DNA of 64,000 nucleotides, from positions 1 to 64,000 of the forward strand of contig QKPN01000006.1 of assembly GCA_003258405.1 (NCBI GenBank), read 5' to 3'. Below, in pieces: positions 39,031-46,749 of this stretch. Each line of letters opens with the position of its first letter. Position 1 is the first letter of the stretch. The notes below the pieces were generated by a model. That model searched no databases, was not told the DNA's origin, and worked only from the letters and a program-made list of their open reading frames with translations. The position numbers were made by a program, and so were the translations under genes. Source of the DNA: Rhodobacteraceae bacterium DSL-40 (GTDB taxonomy: Bacteria > Pseudomonadota > Alphaproteobacteria > Rhodobacterales > Rhodobacteraceae).

Positions 39031-39474
39031 CTACTCCGCAGCTGAAAGTTCGGCGATGACGAGCTCGGGGTAGGCCGCGTCGATCATCGCTTGCGACAGG
39101 GCGCCGTAAGCGGCATCCCAGGCCGCCGCGGTCTCCGCGGTGAAGGCATCGCCAAGGCAGTCCTCGAGGCTTGCGAGAAGCGCCGTGCCGATGATCGCAT
39201 GGTGATGCGGCGCAACCCCGTAGCTCACATGCCGCGAGGCGAGGCGCGAGATCACCGGCAGCAGCCCCTCGGCATCCCCGAGGCTCGCGACGATCCGGCC
39301 AAGCGTCTCCATCAGCACCTCTGCCTGCTCGCCCGGATCGGCCGGGAACATCGGCCGGAGCTCCGGCGCGATCCCGAAGAGCCGCTCATGGAAGCACCGG
39401 CCCGCTTCGGCCTGCATGCCGCCGAGAAGGGCAAAGCTCTCCGTGACGAGGTCCGTCTGGCGCGGCGTCATCAC
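39031..39474 (-). CDS. Second single-domain globin (lacks Tyr-B10)
   Basis: A 147-residue paralogue of the next gene, starting in the stop of the fused ATPase gene. The proximal histidine is kept (His82 in SRHVSYG), as is Phe43 at CD1 (RPMF). The B10 tyrosine is replaced by histidine (CFHERLF), and extra histidines occur in APHHHAIIG. The distal pocket therefore differs from NO-dioxygenase-type globins. Sensing, heme storage or a different ligand is possible. It is separated from globin 1 by only four bases. Confidence 0.82.
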   Translation of the reverse strand: MMTPRQTDLVTESFALLGGMQAEAGRCFHERLFGIAPELRPMFPADPGEQAEVLMETLGRIVASLGDAEGLLPVISRLASRHVSYGVAPHHHAIIGTALLASLEDCLGDAFTAETAAAWDAAYGALSQAMIDAAYPELVIAELSAAE

Positions 39475-41120
39475 GCCGCGTCCTTCGTCTTGTGCGCGCC
39501 ATGCTCGTACTCCTCGAGGAATTCGAGCACTTCCGCGCGGTAGTGGTAGTAGTCCGGATGCTCGAGCAGGGCCTTGCGGGTGCGGGGGCGGGGCAGGGGC
39601 ACCTCGACGATCTTGCCGATGGTGGCCTCCGGCCCGTTCGTCATCATCACCACCCGGTCCGAGAGCAGGATCGCCTCGTCCACGTCATGGGTGATGCAGA
39701 TCGCGGTGACGCGGGTCTGGCTCCAGACCTCCATCAGCACTTCCTGAAGCTCCCAGCGGGTGAGGCTGTCGAGCATCCCGAAGGGCTCGTCCAGCAGCAG
39801 GAGCTTCGGGCTGAGCGCGAAGGCCCGCGCGATCCCCACCCGCTGGCGCATGCCGTTCGAGAGCGAGGCGGCGGATTTGTCCATCGCATCCGCAAGCCCG
39901 ACGCGTTCGAGATAGTATTCCACCACCTCCTGCCGCTCGGCCTGCGTCGCCTTCGGATAGACCCGGTCCACCCCGATCGCGACATTCTCCTTCGCGGTGA
40001 GCCAGGGCATCAGGTTCGGGCTCTGGAACACCACCGCGCGTTCCGGGTCCGCACCCTGCACATGGCGGCCGTCGAGAATGATCGCGCCCTGCGAGATCGG
40101 GTTGAGCCCCGCGGCCATGGTGAGCACCGTCGACTTGCCGCAGCCCGAATGGCCGATCACCGAGACGAACTCGCCCTTCTTCATGGTGAGGTTGAAGTCC
40201 CTGACCACCGTGAGGGGCCCTTTCGGCGTCGGATAGACCTTGTGGAGCTGCGAGAACTGCAGGTAGCGGTCCTCGGTCGTCGAGACGGCCGCGTCCGCAT
40301 AGGCCGAGGGCAGCGCATGAAGCGGCACGACATTGGGCAGGCTGTGGGTCGCCGCGGATTTCGAGCGGATGCCGACATCCATGAGATAGCCGGTGATCTG
40401 CGCCCGCAGGGCCTTGAAGACCGCATTGTCGTTGAGCGAGGTCCGGTCGCGCGGCCGCTGGAGCGTGATTGCCACGTCCGGCCCCATGGTTCCGTCGGGA
40501 TTGAGCACGAGAACCCGGTCCGCAAGCAGCACCGCCTCGTCGACATCGTTGGTGATCATCACCACCGTGCGGCGCTGGGCTTCCCAGATCCGCTCGATCT
40601 CGTCGGCGAGATTGGCCCGCGTGAGCGCATCGAGCGCCGAGAGCGGCTCGTCCATCAGCAGGACTTCCGGCTCCATGGCGAGCGCACGCGCCACCGAGAC
40701 CCGCTGCCGCATGCCGCCCGACAGCTCGGAGGGCCGCCGGTCCCTGGCGTGGGAGAGCCCGACCATTGCCAGATACTTGTCGACCAGCGCGGCGCGATCG
40801 GCGCGGCTCCTGCCGCCATGCACCGCATTGACCGCGAGCCCGACATTGCTCGCCGCGGTGAGCCAGGGCATCAGCGCGTAGGACTGGAAGATCAGCGCAC
40901 GCGACGGGTCGGGCGCGGCAATCGGCTTGCCCTTGTGGAGCGCCTGGCCCTGATCCGGCGTCTCCAGCCCGGCCAGAAGCGACATGAGCGTCGTCTTGCC
41001 GGTGCCGGAGAACCCGAGGATCGCGACGAACTCGCCATCCTCGACGCTGAGATTGATGTTCTTCAGGACAGGGGTGTCGCCGAAGCTCTTGGAGACGTTC
41101 TTCAACTCGAGGATGGCCAT
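39471..41120 (-). CDS. nrtD: Nitrate ABC transporter ATP-binding protein, two fused ATPase domains
   Basis: This 549-residue protein contains two complete ABC ATPase domains in tandem. Domain 1 has GFSGTGKTT (about 36-44), LSGGMRQR and LLMDEPLSALD. Domain 2 has GHSGCGKST (about 325), LSNGMRQR and LLLLDEPFGMLD. A linker of about 50 residues at about 240-290 separates them. Cyanobacteria encode NrtC and NrtD separately, and NrtC carries a sensor domain that is absent here. It powers nitrate/nitrite import with NrtA and NrtB. The second signature has Asn in place of the first Gly. Confidence 0.93.
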   Translation of the reverse strand: MAILELKNVSKSFGDTPVLKNINLSVEDGEFVAILGFSGTGKTTLMSLLAGLETPDQGQALHKGKPIAAPDPSRALIFQSYALMPWLTAASNVGLAVNAVHGGRSRADRAALVDKYLAMVGLSHARDRRPSELSGGMRQRVSVARALAMEPEVLLMDEPLSALDALTRANLADEIERIWEAQRRTVVMITNDVDEAVLLADRVLVLNPDGTMGPDVAITLQRPRDRTSLNDNAVFKALRAQITGYLMDVGIRSKSAATHSLPNVVPLHALPSAYADAAVSTTEDRYLQFSQLHKVYPTPKGPLTVVRDFNLTMKKGEFVSVIGHSGCGKSTVLTMAAGLNPISQGAIILDGRHVQGADPERAVVFQSPNLMPWLTAKENVAIGVDRVYPKATQAERQEVVEYYLERVGLADAMDKSAASLSNGMRQRVGIARAFALSPKLLLLDEPFGMLDSLTRWELQEVLMEVWSQTRVTAICITHDVDEAILLSDRVVMMTNGPEATIGKIVEVPLPRPRTRKALLEHPDYYHYRAEVLEFLEEYEHGAHKTKDAA

Positions 41121-41142
41121 GTCGCTCTCCCTCAGGCGCGGC

Positions 41143-42222
41143 TCAGCTGCGCGCGTTGTGGCTGACGGCCGACTGGATCGCGAACATGATCCGGTCGAGG
41201 ATGAAGCCGATGATTCCGATTGTGAGCACCGCGACGATGATCTTGGCGAGCGACTGCGAGGAGCCGTTCTGGAACTCGTCCCAGACGAACTTTCCGAGCC
41301 CCGGGTTCTGCGCCAGCATCTCGGCGGCGATCAGCACCATCCAGCCAACCCCGAGCGAGAGCCGGAGCCCGGTGAAGATGAGCGGCAGCGCCGAGGGCAG
41401 CACGAGCTTGGTGATCTTGGTCCAGGCCGAGAGCTTCAACACCTTGGAGACGTTGACGAGATCCTTGTCGATCGAGGCGACGCCATGGGCGGTGTTGATG
41501 AGCGTCGGCCAGAGCGAGCAGAGCGTCACCGTGATCGCCGAGACGAGGAAGCTCTTGGAAAACATGGGGTTGTCCGACACATAGAGCGCCGAGACCACCA
41601 TGGTCACGATCGGAAGCCAGGCGAGCGGCGAGACCGGCTTGAAGATCTGCACGATCGGATTGAGACCCGCGTTCACCGCCGGGGAAAGTCCGGACGCGAT
41701 CCCGAGCGGCACCGCGACCACCGTGGCGATCAGGAAGCCGAACATCACCGTCTTGATCGAGGTCCAGATCTGTCCGTAGTAGGTCGGCTTGCCGGTGTAG
41801 TCGCGCCACTTGACCCGGTCTTCCTTGCCCTGATCCACGAGCTGGGCGTTGCGCTCCTCCTGGCGTTCGTAGAAGGCGTCACGCTTGGCCGCCTCGCGGG
41901 CGGCGTCCTTGTCGAGCGCCACGGCCTGGTCCCAGACCTGCACCGGGCCGGGAATGGCGCCAAGCGAGGTCTGGACCTGCGGGGCCAGCCAGGCCCAGAC
42001 CAGCAGGAAGAGAAGGATCGAGACGAGGGGTATGCCCACGATCCGTCCCGCCTGCCGGAGGTTGGCGGCCGGAGCGTCCCCGGCGGCAGCGCGCAGAAGC
42101 GGCGGCACGAAGCCGAGCGCCAGCACGTTGAGGGTGCCTTCCATCCGGGCGATGCGGGCAAGGCGGCGGTTGAGACGCTCTTCGCGGAGGGCGTCGGGGG
42201 CGGTGTCGGCTGCGATTGCCAT
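41143..42222 (-). CDS. nrtB: Nitrate ABC transporter permease NrtB
   Basis: This 359-residue inner-membrane permease has an N-terminal helix (GIPLVSILLFLLVWAWLAP), a charged loop of about 80 residues (about 120-165), then the five-to-six-helix binding-protein-dependent permease domain. The EAA loop is visible as LVNVSKVLKLSAWTKITKLVLPSALP. The extended N-terminal portion is usual for proteobacterial NrtB. It lies 14 bases after nrtA and 22 before the ATPase gene. Confidence 0.93.
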   Translation of the reverse strand: MAIAADTAPDALREERLNRRLARIARMEGTLNVLALGFVPPLLRAAAGDAPAANLRQAGRIVGIPLVSILLFLLVWAWLAPQVQTSLGAIPGPVQVWDQAVALDKDAAREAAKRDAFYERQEERNAQLVDQGKEDRVKWRDYTGKPTYYGQIWTSIKTVMFGFLIATVVAVPLGIASGLSPAVNAGLNPIVQIFKPVSPLAWLPIVTMVVSALYVSDNPMFSKSFLVSAITVTLCSLWPTLINTAHGVASIDKDLVNVSKVLKLSAWTKITKLVLPSALPLIFTGLRLSLGVGWMVLIAAEMLAQNPGLGKFVWDEFQNGSSQSLAKIIVAVLTIGIIGFILDRIMFAIQSAVSHNARS

Positions 42223-42236
42223 GGTCCTCGGTCTCC

Positions 42237-43604
42237 TCAGCCTTCGACGCCGTTGCCGGTGACGGTCTGATCGCCCTTGAGGCCGATCGGGAACTGCTCG
42301 AGATAGGCGTTGGGCGTGTGGCCGTCATAGGCGACGCCATCGATCATGTCGGAAACCGGGGCGCGGTAGCCGTCGGCGTCCCAGGGGAAGTCCGCTTCGT
42401 CGGCGAGCCCCTCGTCCACGAGCATCCGCGCAGCCTCGAGGTAGATCTCGGGCTTGTAGACCGACTTCGCGACCTCGTCGTACCAGCTGTCGGGTTTGGC
42501 TTCGGCGATCTGGCCCCAGCGGCGCATCTGGGTGAGATACCAGACCGCATCCGAATAGTAGGGATAGGTGGCGTTGTAGCGGAAGAAGACGTTGAAGTCG
42601 GGCACCTCGCGGGTGTCGCCCTTCTCGTATTCGAAGGTGCCGGTCATGGAATTGGCGATGACCTCCGGGTCGGCGCCGACATATTCCGAGCGCGACAGGA
42701 TCTCGACCGCTTCCGGACGATTGGCGTTGTCGTTCTCGTCGAGCCAGATGGCGGCGCGGATCAGCGCCTTGGTGATGGCAAGCGTGGTGTTGGGATTCTG
42801 CTCGACGAACTCCGCCGTGAGCCCGAAGACCTTCTCGGGATTGTTCGGCCAGATCTCGTAATCGGTGATCACCGGCACACCGATACCCTTGAACACCGCC
42901 TGCTGGTTCCAGGGCTCACCCACGCAATAGCCGTTGATCGTGCCAGCTTCGAGGGTCGCGGGCATCTGCGGCGGCGGGGTGACCGAAAGCAGCACGTCGG
43001 CGCCGATCTGGCCGGTGATGTTCTGCGGGCTGTAGAATCCCGGCTCGAGCCCGCCGGCGGCGAGCCAGTAGCGCAGCTCGTAATTGTGCGTCGAGACCGG
43101 GAAGACCATGCCCATGTTGAAGGTCTTGCCCTCGGCGCGGAAGGCCTCGACCACCGGCTTGAGCGCTTCGGCCGAGATCGGATGCACCGGCTTGCCATCC
43201 TCGCCCACCGGGATGTTCGGCTTCATCATCTCCCAGACCTCGTTCGACACGGTGATGCCGTTGCCGTTGAGGTCCATCGAGAAGGGGGTGACGATGTGGG
43301 CTTCCGTGCCGAAGCCGATGGTGGCGGCCAGCGGCTGGCCGGCGAGCATGTGCGCGCCGTCGAGCGTGCCGTCGATCACGCCGTCGAGCAGAACCTTCCA
43401 GTTCGCCTGCGCCTCGAGCGTGACGAAGAGGCCCTCGTCCTCGAAATAGCCGTTCTCGTAGGCCACCGCGAGCGGGGCCATGTCGGTCAGCTTGATGAAG
43501 CCGAAGGTCAGCTCGTCCTTTTCGACATCGAGCATTTCCGCATGGGCGGTGCCGAGCGAGGCGAGAAGGCCGAGGGCGGTGGTGGTCGCAAGGATGGAAC
43601 GCAT
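42237..43604 (-). CDS. nrtA: Nitrate-binding periplasmic protein NrtA
   Basis: The 455-residue protein has a Sec signal ([22 protein letters not shown]) and the NrtA core: [34 protein letters not shown] and [14 protein letters not shown]. It captures nitrate (or nitrite) for NrtB and the fused ATPase. A good AAGGAAAGAGA ribosome site precedes the ATG. It is the first structural gene after the NasT-type attenuator leader. NasS, encoded upstream, is its cytoplasmic homologue. Confidence 0.94.
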   Translation of the reverse strand: MRSILATTTALGLLASLGTAHAEMLDVEKDELTFGFIKLTDMAPLAVAYENGYFEDEGLFVTLEAQANWKVLLDGVIDGTLDGAHMLAGQPLAATIGFGTEAHIVTPFSMDLNGNGITVSNEVWEMMKPNIPVGEDGKPVHPISAEALKPVVEAFRAEGKTFNMGMVFPVSTHNYELRYWLAAGGLEPGFYSPQNITGQIGADVLLSVTPPPQMPATLEAGTINGYCVGEPWNQQAVFKGIGVPVITDYEIWPNNPEKVFGLTAEFVEQNPNTTLAITKALIRAAIWLDENDNANRPEAVEILSRSEYVGADPEVIANSMTGTFEYEKGDTREVPDFNVFFRYNATYPYYSDAVWYLTQMRRWGQIAEAKPDSWYDEVAKSVYKPEIYLEAARMLVDEGLADEADFPWDADGYRAPVSDMIDGVAYDGHTPNAYLEQFPIGLKGDQTVTGNGVEG

Positions 43605-43653
43605 TCGTCTCTTTCCTTCAGGGAGTCAGGGGAGGGCAGAGGCCCGGAAACGG

Positions 43654-43729
43654 AAAAAGCCGCCCAATCCGAATCGCGATCTTGCGACTGGATTGAGCGG
43701 CTTTGCTCGGACTGCCCCAGCATCGGGGC
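43654..43729 (-). promoter_or_regulatory. Leader with P1 hairpin and intrinsic terminator, putative NasT antitermination target
   Basis: On the minus strand a first hairpin, GCCCC-GATGCT-GGGGC (43714-43729), is followed by a 15-base-pair stem (one T·G wobble). AAAGCCGCTCAATCC (43690-43704) pairs with GGATTGGGCGGCTTT (43656-43670), ending in TTTTT. This is a classical intrinsic terminator placed before nrtA, just downstream of nasS. The terminator's apical part folds as TCGC-AAGATC-GCGA, a second hexaloop. Two adjacent hexaloop stems, the second overlapping a terminator, is the ANTAR target design. Neither loop has the full A1/G4 consensus. Confidence 0.8.
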
Positions 43730-43823
43730 GGAATTCTGACCGGTTCAGCGTCGAACCGTTGCGGACCTTATCTCACCGCTGCACTGCAATATCAAGTAAT
43801 TTTTTACACCTTTTACGCCGGCC

Positions 43824-45011
43824 TCATTGCGCGGGTCCGGCAACGGGGGCCAGGTCCTCGGGATCGAACACGCGCCCGTCGCAGAAGCTGTCGGGCCCGA
43901 GGATGAGCCGGCCGAGGGTCGAGGCGACCTCGGTGCGGTGCTGCAGCGCCCCCTCGAGCTTTTCCGAGGCGCCCGGCAGATCCGCGCCGATCGGTCCCAC
44001 GGCCGCGCGGTAGATGTCGCTCCGGAAGCAGCTTCGCGCCACGTCGCGGAGCGGCCCGGCCGGCAGGCCGGTCTCGCGCGCCAGGGCTTCGGCGATCCAG
44101 AGCGCCTGACTCCGCCAGGGAAACGTCGCGGCAGCGTCGAAGAACTCCACGCTCCGCCGCACCCGCTCGACCCGTCCATGGCCGTTGACCACGATCCGCC
44201 CCGAAAGCACCCGCTCGAGGATTTCCGCCGGCACGCCGAGATAGCGGTCGAGTGCCAGGAGCTCGGTGGCGACGCCGATATTGCCCCGCTCCGAGATCCA
44301 CTTCGCCGCCCGCCACACCGCGCGGACCAGCGCCTCGGCGACACGCGGATTGGCCTCCGCCCAGTCCCGCCGCACCGCCAGCACCTTCTCGGGCGCGAAT
44401 TGCCAGATCGCCTTGGTCGGCAGCAGCAGATCGGCCGCCCCGCGCTCCACCGCGACGGACCCCCAGGGCTCGCCGACGCAGAAGATGTCGATGTCGCCAC
44501 TCGCCACCGCGTCGGCCATCTGCGGCGGGGGGACGACCACGAGCTGATGAGCCAGCGGCTGGCCGGGTCGGTTCAGCCAGTAACCGAGCAGCAGCGCATG
44601 CATCGAATAGGGGAAGGGCACCCCGATCCGCAGCCTGCCGCGCGCGGTGCGGGCAAGCGCCTCGCCCACCGCGGCGGCATCCGTGAAGCCGAGATCGGCC
44701 GCGCCCATGCGGTCGGCCATCTCGGGCCGAACCCCGATCATCGAGCCGTTGACCGAGAGCACCGAGAGCGCGTCGAGTTCCGCCTTGAGCCCGCCGATAC
44801 CGGCCGAGAGCGCCACCACCATCGGCGCCACCATATGCGCCGCCTGATACTGCCCCCAGACCAGCCGGTCGCGCTGGGTCGCCCAGGAAGCCTCGCGGTG
44901 AAGCGTGAGTTCGAGCCCTTCCTCGGCGGCAAAGCCGATCTCGCGGGCCACCACCAGAGGGGCCGCGTCGACCAGCGGCACGAAGCCCACATCTACCGGC
45001 ACATGGCTCAT
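43824..45011 (-). CDS. nasS: NasS-like nitrate sensor protein
   Basis: A 395-residue NrtA homologue without signal peptide, beginning MSHVPVDVGFVPLVDAAPLVVA, so it is cytoplasmic. Ligand-pocket stretches shared with NrtA are present (VVPPPQMADAVASG, FCVGEPWGSVAVE). NasS holds NasT inactive until nitrate or nitrite binds. Its ATG overlaps the nasT stop by four bases, and it ends about 95 bases before the leader's first hairpin. Confidence 0.92.
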   Translation of the reverse strand: MSHVPVDVGFVPLVDAAPLVVAREIGFAAEEGLELTLHREASWATQRDRLVWGQYQAAHMVAPMVVALSAGIGGLKAELDALSVLSVNGSMIGVRPEMADRMGAADLGFTDAAAVGEALARTARGRLRIGVPFPYSMHALLLGYWLNRPGQPLAHQLVVVPPPQMADAVASGDIDIFCVGEPWGSVAVERGAADLLLPTKAIWQFAPEKVLAVRRDWAEANPRVAEALVRAVWRAAKWISERGNIGVATELLALDRYLGVPAEILERVLSGRIVVNGHGRVERVRRSVEFFDAAATFPWRSQALWIAEALARETGLPAGPLRDVARSCFRSDIYRAAVGPIGADLPGASEKLEGALQHRTEVASTLGRLILGPDSFCDGRVFDPEDLAPVAGPAQ

Positions 45012-45592
45012 TTCAGCAGTTCCAGCGCGGTGATGAGGGCCGCCGCGATCTCGGCAAGCTTCTTGCCCTGATCCATCGCCGTGCGGCGCAAGAGCGCATA
45101 GGCCTCCTCCTCTCCGATCCCCTTCGCCTTCATCAGCAGGCCCTTCGCGCGGTCGACGGTCTTGCGCTCCTCGAGTGCGGCCTTGGTCGCGTCGAGCTCG
45201 GAGCGCAGGCGGGCCACCATGTGAAATCGCGCGATCGCCGCCGTCAAGACCGGCCGGATCCGCTCGCGCGCCAGCCCGGCCACCACATAGGCGCTCACGC
45301 CCGCCTCGATCGCCGCCCGCATCACCTGCTCGTCGGAGCGGTCGACGAACATCGCGACCGGGCGTTCCTGCGGGCTTGAGGCAAGCGTCAGCGCCTCCAG
45401 CACATCGCGGTTCGGGTTCTCCAGATCGATGAGGACCACATCCGGGTCGATCGCGGCGAGCTTGCGGGCAAGCCCGGTGTCATCGCCGATCACGGTGACA
45501 TCGTGATCGCCGGTGTCCTGCAATCCGTCGATGATCATCATGGCCCGGTCGCGGTCCTTCTCGACGACGACGATCCTCAGCCTGTCTGCCAC
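45008..45592 (-). CDS. nasT: ANTAR antiterminator NasT
   Basis: The 194-residue protein starts at GTG 45592 after a GGAGGGG site. It has a receiver-like N-terminal domain (LRIVVVEKDRDRAMMI, VVLIDLENPNRDVLEAL) and a C-terminal ANTAR RNA-binding domain (ERKTVDRAKGLLMKAKGI, then EEAYALLRRTAMDQGKKL). In the absence of NasS inhibition, NasT binds the nitrate operon leader and prevents termination. The nasT-nasS order matches Paracoccus. A longer upstream frame has no suitable ATG. Confidence 0.94.
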   Translation of the reverse strand: MADRLRIVVVEKDRDRAMMIIDGLQDTGDHDVTVIGDDTGLARKLAAIDPDVVLIDLENPNRDVLEALTLASSPQERPVAMFVDRSDEQVMRAAIEAGVSAYVVAGLARERIRPVLTAAIARFHMVARLRSELDATKAALEERKTVDRAKGLLMKAKGIGEEEAYALLRRTAMDQGKKLAEIAAALITALELLK

Positions 45593-45737
45593 GCGCGATA
45601 CCCCTCCCGGGTGTGCCCTGCGGACCCGCACCAGCGGGCCGGGCCTTGCTCCAATCGGCCATCGGCCGCGCCCGAGATCAACCGGAAAGCGCGGCCGGGT
45701 GCCGGAAATCTCGCCGCCGCGCGTCAATCTGCCGAGG

Positions 45738-45776
45738 ATTGCACCAGTGCATTTCCCTAAAATTGCACATGTGCAT
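45738..45776. repeat. Two near-identical palindromes upstream of nasT
   Basis: ATTGCACCAGTGCAT (45738-45752) and ATTGCACATGTGCAT (45762-45776) are 15-base inverted repeats 24 bases apart, in the 319-base divergent gap between nasT and the GH25 gene (45593-45911). They look like a pair of operator sites for a dimeric regulator. TGCAC...GTGCA recalls NtrC half-sites, but the spacing is five bases shorter than the NtrC consensus. Nothing else coding is visible in the gap. Confidence 0.6.
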
Positions 45777-45911
45777 CCGGCGGGGCACGGTGCGGGAAGA
45801 TTGCCGCAGGACCGTCAATCTGATACGCTTTCGACCACGCGCGAGGCGAACAATGCCAAAGAAGCAGATCGCCCGAGCGTGACAGGCAGAGACATACCGG
45901 AGCAGAGATCC

Positions 45912-46742
45912 TTGCGCGGCCTATCCGTACTCCTTGCGGCAGTGATGCTCGCCGCCTGCGGACCCTCGCGTCCGCCATCCCCCCCGCCCGCCACCATGGC
46001 CACGAGCCCGGTCATCGCGGCCCTGAGCGCCAGCCGCGCCGTCGCCGTCGCCCCGCGATTCGACGACAGCGATCCCTGGGAATGGTCGGCCGTCGCCCCC
46101 TGGCACTACCCGGTTCACGGCGTGGACGTCTCGAAATACCAGGGCGACATCGACTGGACCCGGGTGCGGGCCTCCGGCGCCTCCTTCGCCTTCATCAAGG
46201 CAACAGAAGGTGGCGATCACACGGACGACCGGTTCTTCGACAACTGGCGCGGCGCCGCGGCCGCCGGCCTCCCCCGCGGCGCCTATCACTACTACTACTT
46301 CTGCCGCCCCGCAGCCGAGCAGGCGCGCTGGTTCATGGACCATGTGCCGCGCGATGCCTCCGCCCTGCCGCCGGTGCTCGATGTGGAATGGAACCACCTC
46401 TCGCGCACCTGCCCGCTGCGTCCCGCAGCCGAGCGCGTGCGGGCGGAGATGACAACCTATCTCGGCCTCGTCACCCGGCATTACGGCAAGCGCCCGCTGA
46501 TCTACACCACGGTGGATTTCTATCGCGACAACGAGCTCTGGCGGGTGAAGGGCTACCAGTTCTGGCTCCGCTCGGTCGCCGATCACCCCTCCAACACCTA
46601 TCCGGAACAGCACTGGACGTTCTGGCAGTATACCGGCACCGGTATGGTGCCGGGGATTGCCGGGGATACCGACATCAACGTCTTCTCCGGCACCCGGGAC
46701 GAATGGCTGCTCTGGGCGGGCGTGGCGCTGCCGCCGACCTGA
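45912..46742 (+). CDS. GH25 (lysozyme M1-like) lipoprotein
   Basis: From TTG 45912 (GGAG site nine bases upstream) the protein has 276 residues. It begins with a lipoprotein signal, RGLSVLLAAVMLAACGPS, with the lipobox Cys near residue 16. An upstream GTG at 45879 is an alternative start. The domain shows GH25 residues: GVDVSKYQGDIDW, FIKATEGGDHTD and PVLDVEWNH, with catalytic Asp/Glu, and ends HWTFWQYTGTG...DTDINVFSG. It would cleave peptidoglycan at the outer or inner membrane periplasmic face. No phage or toxin genes are nearby. Confidence 0.87.
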   Translation: MRGLSVLLAAVMLAACGPSRPPSPPPATMATSPVIAALSASRAVAVAPRFDDSDPWEWSAVAPWHYPVHGVDVSKYQGDIDWTRVRASGASFAFIKATEGGDHTDDRFFDNWRGAAAAGLPRGAYHYYYFCRPAAEQARWFMDHVPRDASALPPVLDVEWNHLSRTCPLRPAAERVRAEMTTYLGLVTRHYGKRPLIYTTVDFYRDNELWRVKGYQFWLRSVADHPSNTYPEQHWTFWQYTGTGMVPGIAGDTDINVFSGTRDEWLLWAGVALPPT

Positions 46743-46749
46743 GGCGCGG

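Noticed and set aside
45738-45776. Canonical NtrC binding sites
   Set aside because: The half-site spacing is five bases too short for the NtrC consensus, although the TGCAC half-site is similar.
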